Below, piece after piece: positions 1 through 11,303 of a stretch of 64,000 nucleotides of DNA. Under the pieces are notes generated by a model. The model saw nothing but the letters and a program-made list of their open reading frames with translations. It was not told the origin of the DNA and did no database searches. Position 1 is the stretch's first letter; the number at the start of each line of letters is the position of its first letter. The position numbers were made by a program, and so were the translations under genes. Source of the stretch: Favolaschia claudopus. Its lineage: Eukaryota; Basidiomycota; Agaricomycetes; Agaricales; Mycenaceae. The DNA is taken from positions 124,001-188,000 of the forward strand of contig JAWWNJ010000051.1 of NCBI GenBank assembly GCA_037176885.1, given 5' to 3'.

Positions 1-3000
1 ACAAAAGAACAGGCGTACCCCATGCGCATCGGTGTAGTTGAAGTTATAGGAGCCATTATTCAAGATCTCGCAGACGGGAGTGAGGAAGACGAATCGTCCG
101 ACGGACCACAAAAGAAGCAGATCAACGGGCTTTATGACATCCTACTTGAGCGGGCACTTGACACTTCGTCGTATGTACGCACCAAGGTCCTCACTGTGCT
201 CTCCCGTCTGTGCGATATGAAGAAAGCCAAATTTCCGAAGCAACGACTGGCCATAACACAGGTCGCGGTCGGCGCACTCGAGGACAAGGTTGCCACAGTA
301 CGCAAGAGTGCGGTGGCATTGATTGTCAAGCTGCTGTTGACACACCCATACGGTCTCAGATATGGTGGTATGCTGACGCTTGAGACGTGGGAGGACGATT
401 ACAAGGCTTTGAAGGCAGAGTTGGCCAAGATTGAGGGAGCTGTAGGCGAGCCGCAAGAGGCGACTCAGGAGGAGGATGAATCGCAGCCGAATGAGAAACC
501 GGACGATTCCATGGATGTCGATGGCGAGGACGGTGGAGGTGATACTGACGTAGAGGAGGGCGATGACGAAGATGAAGACGAAGATGAAGAAGATCCGGCT
601 GCCATGTCTGTCGATCCCGAAGCTGGTGAAGACCAAACGCCGAAGAAGAAGAAAAAGAGAAAAGCCCCGAAGCTGAAGCCGCGCAAGTCACAAATCGCCG
701 TCGACATGACGAACGAGCAAGTGGCGCTCGAAACGCTGCAGACGAACGAATTGCTGCACTTACGCCTACGTAAAAAATATTACGCGGAGGCTCTCAACTT
801 CATTCGCCAGATCGAGGGCACAATGGAGATCATGGAAAAGCTTCTGGGGAGTAAAAACAAGCCTGAGGTGCTTGAAGCGATCGAATTTTTCCGCGTTGCG
901 CACGAGTACAAGTTTGCAAGAGCCGAGGTGAGTATTGCTTTCATCTCGCTTGCGCGTCTCTTGACTGTTCTACTGTTCTATAGGCGGGAATCAAAAAGAT
1001 GTTACACCTCATCTGGAACAAGGACAACAGTAGCTCGACATCAGAGGATGGACAGGAGCTGAAAGGTATACGGCAACGGCTCCTCGAATGCTACAGGCAA
1101 CTGTACTTTGACCCTATCGTCGGGATGGAACCCAAGGCTCAGGTCAACCGCATTGCCAAAAACATGATCGAGTGAGTGGGTCTTCTTTCCGGATGCTCAT
1201 TACGCTGACTTCGAGATAGGTTAACATACAATGCTACTCTGGCTGAACTCACAAGCTTGGAGGAGATGATGCGCATAATGATGGACGACGACCAGATTCA
1301 TGGCGACGTGATAGCGAAGCTTTGGAGCGTATACAGTGAGTATCTCAGTCGTAATTTTAACACCGACATGACTGGTCCGCTAGGCATCAACAAATCTCTC
1401 CCCAAAGCGCAACGCCGAGGCGCCATTATCATCCTGGGGATGCTGGCTCTAGCAAAGCGTGGCGTCCTCACTGACCACGTCGACGTAATGCTCAAAGTCG
1501 GCTTGGGACATTTGGGCAAAGTAGGTTTCCTCTGTTTCTATTCCTCCGCCATGTTGCTCACCGTCCGTAGGCGGATCTAACGTTAGCGCGATACACTTGC
1601 GTTGCACTGCAGCGTCTCAACGGAAGTGCCAAAAAGATCAAAGGTCGATTCATTGTCCTCATTACCTTCAACCAAAAACTGAAGAACATTCAGGATCACT
1701 GCTTGACAAGACGATACGAATTGAGATGGATCATCAAATTTTCGATAAGCTGCAAGAGGCTGTATTGAATCCATCTCGCTCGAAGGAATGGTTCGGGCTT
1801 GCCGAGCAGGCGATAAATACCGCATATGCACTTGGGGAGCATCCTGACGTGTTATGCAACACGCTCATAAAGAAGCTCACTGTCCGTGCATTTTCCCCAC
1901 GCGCTCCCCCCGCTGTAGAAGAGCCATCGCAACCAGTGGAGGAGCAAATGCCTCCTGCAGACCGAGATCCAGACGCCATGGACGAGGATCAGCCTCATCC
2001 CGGCGATGCCTCTATGGATTCCACTGCAGCGCCGGCCAAAGAGACCAAAAGTGGCGACGTTGGGGATGCGTTTGAGCTGAGCCAGCTGCTGTTCGTAGTG
2101 GGACATGTCGCCATCAAGCATATCGTATACCTCGAACTAGTTGAGCGCGAGTGGAAGCGCCAGAAGGACGAGAAGGACGGAGGTGTGTCTTGGTTTCTGG
2201 TGCTGTCCCTCTTATTCATGTGGTGTCTTACAGCAGATAAACAAGCCAACCCAAAGGCGAAGGAAAGAGAGGAACTTGATCAGGTCGCAGGTAATGCAGA
2301 GGACGAGATCGGCGAACGGATAGCGGCGGTCCGCGAGTCGGAACTGCTGTACGGACCCGGCTCGTTACTCGCGCTCTACGGACCCATGCTTGTGCATGTT
2401 TGCGGCAGCCCACACAAGTACAAGGTGGGGGCTTATGATAATTTGTGCAAGAACCACTATTTATTTCATCCACAGAACCGAACACTGCGGGCGGCGGCCA
2501 CATTGTCTTTTAGCAAGTTCCTCTGCGTCAGCTCACAATTTTGCGACCAAAATCACTTGTTACTGTTCAAAATTCTCGAAACGTCGAAGAATGCCAATAT
2601 CCGGAGCAATATCGTCATTGCACTGGGCGATGTTGCCGTGTCATTCAGCAGCATAATCGACGAGAACAGCAACGAACTCTACAAGGGTCTCTCAGACCCT
2701 AACCTGGTTGTCAAGAAGAATACGCTAATGGTGTTGACGCATCTGATCTTGAATGGGATGATCAAGGTGAAAGGCCAGCTCGGGGAAATGGCAAAATGCA
2801 TCGAGGACCCCGACACGCGCATATCCGATCTCGCCAAGTTGTTCTTCAAGGAGCTGTCGACTAAAGACAATGCGATATACAACAACTTGCCCGATGGTAA
2901 GTCGATCTCGTCTTTATGAGTGGCGACACTGATCTTTCTTGCAGTCATTAGCCACCTGGGAATAGGAGAACATGCGGTGGATGAGGAAACGTTCCAGCGG

Positions 3001-3662
3001 ACATTGACGTACATTTTCACGTTCATCGAAAAGGTGAATTATTCCCGAAGCGTCTTTTGACTATATCTCACTATTCAACAGGAAAAGCAAGCAGAGAGCA
3101 TTGTCGAGAAGCTCTGCCAACGATTCCATCTTTCGGAGGAACCGCGACAATGGCGAGACATTGCATTCTGCCTCTCACTTCTGCCCTTCAAGTCAGAGCG
3201 GTCGGTGAAGAAACTCATCGACGGACTGCAGCATTATCGCGACAAGCTGCATGAGGAGACGGTGTTCGAGCGGTTCACAGAAATTCTGGTCAAGGTCGGT
3301 TGTGCCGTCGTTGTGCCGTTCTCCTCCTGAGACGCTTTGTAGGCTCGCCAAAACAAATCGCCGAACAAGCCGGACACTGAATTGGCCGAATTTGAGACGG
3401 TGAGCTTGGGTCAGACCTGTATTGAGAAATCGGGAGTTTCTAAGCAGCACTGTAGATTTTGGAAGAAAGCAAACTGCAAGGCGAAGAGGATCGGGATCTT
3501 GAGAAGCGAGTTCAGGGCAAGAAGGCGGTGGCGAAGAAAAAGGCGTCAAAGCGAAGTGAGTTCCAAGACATTTTTCATTGCCACCTGGTTAACATTCGAG
3601 CGGCAGAAGCAGCACGCAAAAAGGCGGCGCCAGTGGAGAAAGAGGAGGATGATGAGGAGTGA
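1..3662 (+). CDS. cnd1: Condensin complex subunit 1 (CAP-D2/Cnd1), C-terminal part
   Basis: HEAT-repeat subunit of condensin, which compacts mitotic chromosomes with the SMC2/SMC4 ATPases. The frame is open from base 1, so the 5' end lies outside the window. About ten GT-AG introns of 45-60 nt (for example 928-982, 1171-1219, 2181-2233, 2896-2944) join HEAT segments rich in helices. The best family marks are the stretch around 1690-1850 (GSLLDKTIRIEMD, then QAINTAYALGEHPDVLC) and the Cnd1 core around 2690-2900 (LSDPNLVVKKNTLMVLTHL). Two acidic linkers (about 470-620 and 1920-2060) separate helical blocks, as usual in this family. The last exon is a Lys/Glu-rich tail ending in TGA at 3660-3662. 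It converges with the zuotin gene, whose stop lies 150 bp away. Identity is inferred from these motifs and is very likely. Confidence 0.93.
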
Positions 3663-3811
3663 TAGACCGATCTATAGGCAGGATGCTCTTTATCTTATTA
3701 TTGTAACGATAATCTGTATGTATGTATCACCAGTGTTGTGTTTTATGGATCTTGCTTGCCAGAAATGTGCGAAATGTATTCAAGTCTATAGGTCTACAGA
3801 TCTCATCGTGA

Positions 3812-5297
3812 CTAAGCTCCCTCCTCGGCAGCCCTTGCAGCTCTACGCGCCTTCTTGGCCGCATTCGCCGCTGCGGCCTTGGCTTTTTTGGCTTCTGCTT
3901 TTTCCTGAGCACCAATAAGTAAACGAACGACAGTCATGGAAAAAAAAACAATCACCTCCTCCTCCTTCGCCTTGCGCACCTTCTCGGCCTCTTCCTCTTC
4001 CTTCTTTTTGGCTGCCGCTGCAGCAGCGGCGTTTCCTGCGGCTCCCCCTTTGTTGGCCCCTCCAGCCTTTTTGGCCTCGCGCATCTCCTTTTCATGCTGC
4101 TTGATATGCTTGATGCGGGGGTCGACGCTGGTGTGTGAAATGGTTAGACTCTGGGGAAGAAGTTTCTCTCTCTCACACACCTCAAACACAGATCTACAAG
4201 TCCTCTGACGCGTGCAATATCCTCCTTCTTCCGACGCGCGCGTTCACTCTTGTTCTTCTTTTCGGTGTACCGCTTGTCGTCCCGGCTGCAGATATACATG
4301 AATTATGGCGCACCGACGTTTCGAAAAAACACGACCGACCTATCGCTGCCCTCGTTGACCTCTTTATCCAACCACTCAAAGCTGCGCCAGCTGTCAAAGT
4401 TGTACCAGAAGTCGTAGAACGCCTCGACGTGTGCTTTGAGCGTGGCGAACTCGTGTCCTTCGATGTCGTTCGGGTCGCGGTCGCGGAGGGGGACGTGGGC
4501 GGAGGTAGGCACGGCGAGGCCGGGGGTGGGTTGGGTTTTTGAGAAGCGGGATTCGCGTTCGAAGATGGGGGCGAAGGAGGGGAGGAAGGGGGGCGGGTTT
4601 TTGGACTGGCGATTGATCGAATGAGTGAAGAACGTGAAATGGAGAACGAGACGGTACCTTGAACTCTTTCTCGGTCGGGACGTCGTCGATTTCTTCGAGG
4701 AATTGAGGATCGACTGAATCGAACTGACGACGGCGCTCCGAGTTGGTGAGGACCTCGTGAGCTTTTTGGATACATTTGAAGAACGCGTCGTCATTCGTGT
4801 TGATATTGAGGCCCAAGGCGGAGGCGACGGCGGTTTCTGCCTTGTCGGAAGCCTTTTTGTCGGGGTGGTGCCGCAAGACCTTTTTCCGGTCTGCGCAGCG
4901 TTGCAGAAGAAAGAATATGTTACGAATGGTCCAGGTACTTACGGGCTACCTTGATCTGCGCGGGCGTGGCCCTCCAGCGGAGATGGCTGAGACCGAGAAC
5001 GCGATACTGATCCTGCTTTTTCCACTCTTTGGGGTCGAGGGAGAGCAGGGCTTCGTCCTCGCTCTCTTCGCCAACGCCGAGGTCATCTTCTACGCCGTTT
5101 GAGAGGGGCGCGGCTGCGGCGCGGGCGGCAGCTGTTGCATGGTCGTACTTTTTATGGTCGCCATCGTGAATTTTTGTGACGTGAAGGTGGGCGAGAAACG
5201 CGGGGCCGGCGGCGATGAGGGATCCCTTGGCCAAGGGGGTGAGCTTGGAGGTAGAGGCGGGTGGGGAGTAGTCGGCGGGCAACCCTGCGATGGCCAT
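3812..5297 (-). CDS. zuo1: Zuotin, ribosome-associated J-domain co-chaperone
   Basis: J-protein of the ribosome-associated complex, which stimulates Hsp70 Ssb on nascent chains at the exit tunnel. The ATG at 5297 starts MAIAGLPADYSPP. The J domain (about residues 93-180) has QDQYRVLGLSHLRW, an intron at about 4894-4942, then the catalytic HPD in LRHHPDKK. The zuotin homology domain follows (EFYDFWYNFDSWRSFEWLD-type segment near 4390-4440 and RDDKRYTEKKNKSERARR near 4260). A charged, Ala/Lys/Glu-rich helix ends the protein. Five introns are needed and all have GT-AG ends. Length is about 400 residues against about 430 in yeast. The frame stops right after the charged helix, so the C-terminal four-helix bundle of yeast Zuo1 and the SANT domains of animal homologues are not seen. 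There is no room for them before the neighbouring gene. Confidence 0.92.
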
Positions 5298-5383
5298 TAT
5301 TGCGAGCAAGCAAAAAGAAAAAGTTGCGTGACTGCTAGCTGTCACACATCATCTGGCCATCTGGCTCTCGCCACTAACCAACG

Positions 5384-6002
5384 ATGGCCGATACGGTGAA
5401 TCTAGTTTGCAGCTCTCCTGCGCGTTTCTCAACTCGAAGCAAAGCGCCCCAAGCCCGACCCCGCCAGTCTCTCCTCTGAAAGTATCGATTTTGCGCATCG
5501 TATGTTCGACGCGGCGCGTACTGGGAACACTGAACTTGTTGTCGCCGCCGTCGACGCTGGTCTGCCCGTGAACATCCTCAACTCCAAAGGCAAACGCACT
5601 GAACTCCTGGCGACTGTGTTCTGAAACTGTGTATGCTACAGGCAACAGCCTTCTAATGCTCGCCGCGTATGGTCCGTGAAGGGATGTGGTCTCCGAGTCT
5701 TTGTGCGTTGTTGACGCAGTGTCGCAGCGGGGCACGCGGATCTCACGACGAAGCTGCTTGAGCGCGGCGGGGATCCTAATATGCTCAATGATATGGGGCA
5801 ATCGATTATTGCTGGCGCGGTGTTCAAGGGTCATGATGAGGTGGTGCGCGCGTTGGCTGCGAAGGGGGCAGACCCACGGATGGGGCAGCCGAATGCGATC
5901 CAGGCGGCGCATATGTTCAAGAGGGAGCGGCTGATGGAGGTGTTAGGCGCGACCGACGCGGATATTGGGCCCGAAGTGCCCATGCCGGTACCGCACCCTT
6001 AA
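5384..6002 (+). CDS. Small ankyrin-repeat protein
   Basis: The C-terminal two thirds is clear: IDFAHRMFDAARTGNTELV, then the repeats around NSKGNSLLMLAAYAGHADL and MLNDMGQSIIAGAVFKGHDEVV, ending PVPHP and TAA at 6000-6002. These are three to four ankyrin repeats of about 33 residues, a fold used for protein binding, as in the short fungal ankyrin proteins of about 170-200 residues. Two internal introns are needed. One (5590-5641) has a GC donor; the next (about 5673-5730) is GT-AG. The start is uncertain: the ATG at 5384 is the nearest plausible one but needs a short first intron whose acceptor I could not settle. It is divergent from zuotin, only about 85 bp away, so the two may share a promoter. 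Confidence 0.75.
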
Positions 6003-8016
6003 TGTATGTACGATACTTACGCGCGAACCGAACTGTAGCCTAGTGTACAAATGGACTGTGCGCTCAGCGTTGTACCAATACCCAATGCAACAACACCCTC
6101 TGCGAGATAGATCGCACCAGACAACTCCCCCGGGATGCGGAACAATTCGACTCGAAACGCAACTCGAAAGACATAGCGTCCACCTTGTAACACAGACGCT
6201 CCATACACACCCGGAGCCATAGAGCAGAAACACAGAGACAGGAACTACGATTTCATACTCCTTTGATTATAGATGTGACCTTGAATTACAGTCTGTACGA
6301 CTGAGCTACTTGGATGAGTTGAGGAGCGATGGACGAGACACACCCAACCCCCAACCTGGCAAGCAGCATTTGCTCTTGAGTCGAAGATTTGTGCTCATTA
6401 GGAGTTTGAAGACTCTTGTTTTTGGTGACGTTTCTTCTCATGTAAAAAGTTCTTGAGGATGTGAATCTTGCGGTGTTGAAACGTTGAAGTCTTCAGCTCT
6501 TGTTCAGGTACCTGATCTTGAGGAGTCTTGATTCTTGACGATTTGTTTTGGTCTTGCGGGAATCGAACCGGTGCTCACGACCGGTGGATGTTTTGTTCGG
6601 CGCACAAACCACTTGAGCACATGAGCGTTGCATTCAGTGAGTTCGAGTGGAGCCTTGCTTGTCTGTCATGAACCCGAGGTGCGTGAGGTCTTGGTGAGGC
6701 CGGCAGCGTCAAAAGCAGTAGACCTCCAAACCTTCGGAACGAATGTGAAACCAGGGCAAAGGACGAAGATTTGAACGAGAAACTCACCGGCTTGACAGAT
6801 AACGATTTTGTTGATGGGTGAGGGTGCGTGCGCAGAACTGGCGGCGACGAGGGGGTTCACCTTTCACCCCAAAGACCTATGAGTGCTGTTCCAGCCAAGA
6901 CTAATCATCTAGGAGCAATCTGAGAGAGTGTTTAGAAGTTGAAGGGGGGTCGAGTTGTCGCTAGAGAGGTGCGGGATAGGCCGAGAAAGCACGGGAAGCT
7001 TGGATGTAAGTAGATGGGGTGCAATTTGAGGGTGTAGAGCTATTTTGCTTCATAAATGGGCCAAACCAGCGTTGTCTGTTGCAGACTGGAGTCGAGTTGA
7101 GCTGTTTTTTGTTTCAGATTGCAGTCAAGAAGGTTCGAGGACAGGTTTGCAGGAGAGACAGAGTTGATTATGAGGGAGATTTTCTGGGATTGGTAACGTC
7201 AAGGTCGGAGTGCGGTTACGATGCAGAGGGGCGTGAACGTAGAGGTGAGCAGCCAGAACTGTCTTGAACGTCATAGTCCCAAAACTGTAACATCTGAATT
7301 CCGGGATCAGCCAGAAAAAATTGTCGATCGACGTCGTTGGTATACTGGGTGTTTCAAAGATCGTCTGTCGAACGAAGTGGGAGAACCGGCGGTAAGTAAG
7401 CTTATAAGGATGGGGTGTGAGCTCTTTCATATGCAGTCTGAGAACGCGGCGTTCAACGCGCCAACGCGCTCCCGGCGCGTCTTTCTGGTCTGCCAGGCAA
7501 GGGGCGAGACCACTGTGAGTGAAGTGCAGCTACGGCGAGAACAAGGTCGAGTCTGCGTGCCAGCGTCGTATTGTAACTCCCAAAACGCAACCCCCCCTTC
7601 TGCGAGATAAATCGTGTCACAAAAATTCATTATGAAAAAAGTCGAGTCCAAACACGCTTCACGAGAGATAGATTCACAACGGTTCAAGAGCTGGTTCAAG
7701 TTAAGGATTTGACGCGCGCGCGTAATGACAGGTTGATGTTGTTTGTGGGTATTGATTCGCGAAGGCTAAGCGTCGTACCCTCCGAAAAGTCAACCCGCCC
7801 CGTCAGCGCCGGCCCCGCCCAACAACGCCGCCCAGTGAGTCTCCTGCTGACTTTTCAGCTCCCCCGTGGCTCGCATCCAACTTTTCTGGGCGAAAACGGG
7901 GCACGGGGAGGCTGGATTGGCATGCAACTTAGTGGATACCGTGCTGATACGATGGCAGACCGGAATTTGTGCGACAGCAGCTGCTCGCACATCCGCAAGA
8001 CCTCGACCCACCCAAC
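6003..8016. repeat. Gene-free spacer bounded by two diverged direct repeats
   Basis: No conserved protein is seen in this 2 kb. A segment at about 6060-6240 and one at about 7545-7690 share a core (AGCGT.GTA, then TCTGCGAGATA.ATCG) followed by related C-rich and TCGA-rich flanks. In both, the reverse strand encodes the same peptide IYLAEGxVA. The two copies lie about 1.5 kb apart in the same orientation, like the ends of an old, short, protein-less LTR element. A tRNA-like sequence and a cluster of TCTTG words lie between them. Both copies are heavily diverged, so exact ends cannot be set. Confidence 0.45.
6545..6625 (-). pseudogene. tRNA-derived sequence with Pol III A and B boxes
   Basis: On the minus strand, TGCTCAAGTGG (near 6620) fits 9 of 11 positions of the Pol III A box and GGTTCGATTCC (near 6565) is a perfect B box, with usual spacing. 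The T arm keeps a TTCGATT loop but only about three of five stem pairs, and the acceptor arms do not pair. It is therefore not a working tRNA, but rather a tRNA pseudogene or the head of a tRNA-derived SINE. Confidence 0.4.
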
Positions 8017-8564
8017 ATGATTATCACCAAAGAGAACAGGCGCGTCATCTACGAGAACCTCTTCAAGGGTCCGTGCGTTCCATCTTGCCATATATCACAT
8101 CTCACTCGGCGCAGAGGGCGTACTTGTGGCTAAAAAAGACTTCAACGCGCCGAAGCACGAGGAGCTCGATGTGCCCAACCTCCACGTCATCAAGGCCCTC
8201 CAGAGCCTCACCTCAAAGGGCTTCGTCAAGACCCAGTTCTCCTGGCAGTGGTACTACTATGTCCTCACCCCGGAGGGCGTAGAGTATCTCCGCGAGTGGT
8301 CCGTCGCTTTCTTACTCTCTTGCTATCCTTCCCCGACCCCGACCCAGGCTCCACCTCCCCGCCGAGATCGTCCCCGCCACCCACAAAAAGGCCGCTCGTC
8401 CGCCCCGCCCTGCAGGCGTCCGCCCCGGCCCCGGCGGAGGTGACGGCGCATACCGCGCACCCCGCGGCGACCGCGATGACTACCGCAAGAAGGAGGGCGG
8501 AGGTGCTCCAGGAGAGTTCAGGCCCCAGTTTGCCGGCGTTGGACGGGGCGCACCCAGAGAATAG
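8017..8564 (+). CDS. rps10: Small ribosomal subunit protein eS10
   Basis: eS10 sits in the beak of the 40S subunit. The ATG at 8017 gives [17 protein letters not shown], an intron (8068 to about 8113), then [20 protein letters not shown] and the family signature [21 protein letters not shown] second intron (8299 to about 8347) leads to [15 protein letters not shown]. The C-terminal tail is rich in Arg, Gly and Pro ([20 protein letters not shown]) and ends at TAG 8562-8564. Predicted length is about 150 residues, between yeast (105) and animal (165) proteins because of the tail. Both introns are GT-AG and phase-consistent. No odd features. Confidence 0.96.
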
Positions 8565-9439
8565 ATGTACTCCATGTTCATGCGTATTCCATGCTTTCCA
8601 TGACATGACATTCACTGCCAATTTATTCAAGCTTCATTTTCAGCGGCTCGATACCTAAGGATTTTCCATTAATCAATCAACACGGGAGCCGTGGCCAGTA
8701 TTACTTGTCTCAATTGCGCTACCACTGCGAGCGTAAAGATCTCGAAGACCTTCGTTGGTGGACAGACGCGTTTTGGCTCGGTCCTGAGGAAATGTCGCGA
8801 TCGATGCCATTTCGAGCCTGTGTCTCGTTGCGCAGAAGGACTATTCAATGTATCGTCAACATTCATCTCACTCAAAGTCGGCCCAACTAGCAGGAAGGCA
8901 GCTGGCATGTTGAGGGTGAGCATGTACCATGGTCTAACTTTCGACGCTAGAGAGGCATGGCCAACGAGGTTGGTCTGTATTGTGTTGTGCTTCTGCATAC
9001 GTTTTGGGGCAGCTGGCGTAAATTTTTTCGTGAAACTCGTCCTCGCCCACCTCGACTGGGGGTGTCATTCTGGACAAGGTTTTCCCCAGATGCAATTTAC
9101 GGGCTGCAACCGCTTAGTGTCGGAGAAAGGGTCATGTCTTTGCTCTCGTTGGAGTTACCCAGTAACGCTTGGAAAGCGGGATGAATCCGCTAATGACCCG
9201 CTGGGCCTCAACTACCGCATATATCGAATGGTGCATTGGCCAAGACTGTTAGTATAGAGCTTGACTGCGCCCTCGTCGCTCACTGTGAAGTCGGAGGGAA
9301 GGCAACAGAACTTGTCAACAGTAGAGATCGGCGAATTTGACAAGGGCGTAGTACTTGACGAAGGAAACAGTGCACGACAACACACTCTAGATACTAGATA
9401 GATACATACATTCGATCCGATACATTATTGAAAATAATC
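8565..9439. other. Intergenic stretch without a recognisable gene
   Basis: There are open frames up to about 190 codons on the plus strand near 8691-9257, but they start at GTG, contain no domain I recognise and lack splice-supported extensions. I see no repeat or RNA gene here. It holds the 3' flanks of eS10 (+) and of the exonuclease gene (-), which converge on it. Confidence 0.5.
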
Positions 9440-11089
9440 TCACAACGACGCCACCCCCGCCACCCACTCATAGTGCCGCTCCCAACTCCGCAAATCCGTC
9501 TGTATCAACAACCGCAACTTCCCCAAATCGTACTGCAGCTTCGGCCAATTCCTCACCGCGCTCACCACGTACGTCACCACCGTCCCCCGCGCCAGCGCAC
9601 CCGCCCCCGGCTCGCGCCGCAGCGCCAGCTCCGCGCACATCGTGTCAATGTCGCGCTGCCCCAGCGCCCAGTGCCGGTACGCCCGCAGGTGTTGCGGCGC
9701 GACGCCGGCTGCTTCCATGTCCGGGGTGAGGAGGACCATGGGTACGCGTTCGGGGGCGGGGGCGGGGTTCGAGGAGGGCAACGGTGGCGCGAGGCACGCG
9801 TGATGATGTTGTACAGCTAGACTTGCTGCGTCCACCGTGATTTCGTTTGTCTTTGCCAGTGCCAGCAAGTGCGCATACACTTGAAAGCCGCAATACGCGT
9901 CGTTCGCCGCGTCTATATGTAACAGTCAGTCGATGGTAAAAGAAAATAAGAGAAGCCACATTCACATTCGATCTGCCTCTCGTTCTTCTCCAACTCGGGA
10001 TGCTCCCAGTTCCCTATCCGCACGTCGTCGTCCTTCTCCAGCTTTTTGCCAAGGTACCGCTCCACCAGCTACGCAACCTTTGAGTTTAGTTTCATGCGTC
10101 GAGAACAACGCGTAGCGCACCTTCGCTAGTGCGATGACCTTCCTCCCGCCTCCCCACACCTCCTTCGTGGTCGGGTCCGCCAGACGCGCCAGCGCCCCCA
10201 GCTCGACCAGCCCCCGCATCATCACGCCATAATCTTTAAACAGCTTCTTTGCGTCGTCTGTGTGCATTCATTCCTCTTTAGCGTTAGCTCGTGACTCCAA
10301 GAAGAAGCACAACTCACTCAGAATATTCGCCCCCGCTTTCGGCACGTCGGGGTCCTCCAACAGCTGTTGCAGCGCAAGAGGGAATCGCGCCATCGTTGTC
10401 TTGGAGGTCCGTAGCTGTATGACCACGATGCGCCGTTTGTCCGCGATTTGGACAACAGAGGTAGGTCGAACACCGTTCTTGCGGAACGCGACGACCCACT
10501 CAAAGTCGACTGAGAGCGGGCTAGATATATGTTCGTTGGGTTCGTATAGACTAAGAAAAGAATTATGCAAAGTGACACTTACCCTGTTTGGTCCAGCTCT
10601 GCGACCCATTTGTCGGCGTCTGCTTCGGTGGTGGTAAAGTGCAGCTTCGGGGGAGGCGTGAGTGTCTTGTAGCTGTAAACAGGCAATTCTGTTGTTGTCG
10701 TCGCTGCGACGGACTCAGTTGTGGCTGCGCTAGTAGAGGTCACGGCGTTCGTCTTCTCCTTGGTTTTGGTGATTCGTTGCAAGGAAGACTTCTTGGGAGG
10801 AGGCGCGTTTGTGGCGGGCCGAAAGAGTGGATGCAGGGGAGGCGCTGGCCAAGGATTCACCCTGCATTTCCTTTGGTTTGCATTAAGTATATGAGAATGT
10901 TAGACGCGCCACGCACGCCTCGACGGAAAGTGGCGTCCGCGTCTCCATATCCATGGCTGCCAGCGCAGCCAGAACGCGACTTTGCCCGGGTGCGGAAGAG
11001 GTAGACATTGGCTTCTTTGGGGCTCGGCGCGGCGGGGATGGTGGAGAGGCGCGATAGCGGGAGGCCAGGACCAGCGGTGTTTTGGACAT
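9440..11089 (-). CDS. WRN-like 3'-5' exonuclease (DEDDy family)
   Basis: The 3'-5' exonuclease fold resembles the nuclease domain of Werner helicase. Motif I is in LSVDFEWVVAF (about 10,500), where D and E bind metal. Motif II surrounds NILNDDAKKLFKDYGV (about 10,230-10,330). Motif III is YAANDAYCGFQVYAHLL (about 9,850-9,920), with the Tyr and Asp of DEDDy enzymes. Introns lie at about 10,862-10,904, 10,532-10,580, 10,265-10,320, 10,070-10,125 and 9,912-9,970, all GT-AG. The N-terminal 120 residues are Pro/Ser/Thr-rich and low in complexity. Starts at 11,089 (MSKTPLVLASRY) or in frame at 11,140 are both possible. There is no helicase domain, so this is the stand-alone fungal form of about 460 residues. 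DNA or RNA as substrate cannot be told from sequence. Confidence 0.85.
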
Positions 11090-11303
11090 GGAGGCGGGAG
11101 GATGAACTTCACGGTCACCTGATCGAGATTTTCGTTGCATGATGATGTCGATCGCATAGCTCGGTCACCAGTCATTGAGATCGAAATCGGTTTAAAATTG
11201 CGCAGGCTTCAAGTTATACAACAGCAGAATTAATAATATGTATAGGACGTCAACATGAGAATATGCAACTACAGATCAAACTCTATCCACAGTCACCCAG
11301 AAA

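Noticed and set aside
6545..6625. A functional tRNA gene
   Set aside because: A and B boxes are good but T stem, D stem and acceptor stem do not pair.
8691..9257. 188-codon plus-strand frame
   Set aside because: Starts at GTG, no family resemblance, not supported by splice sites or neighbours.
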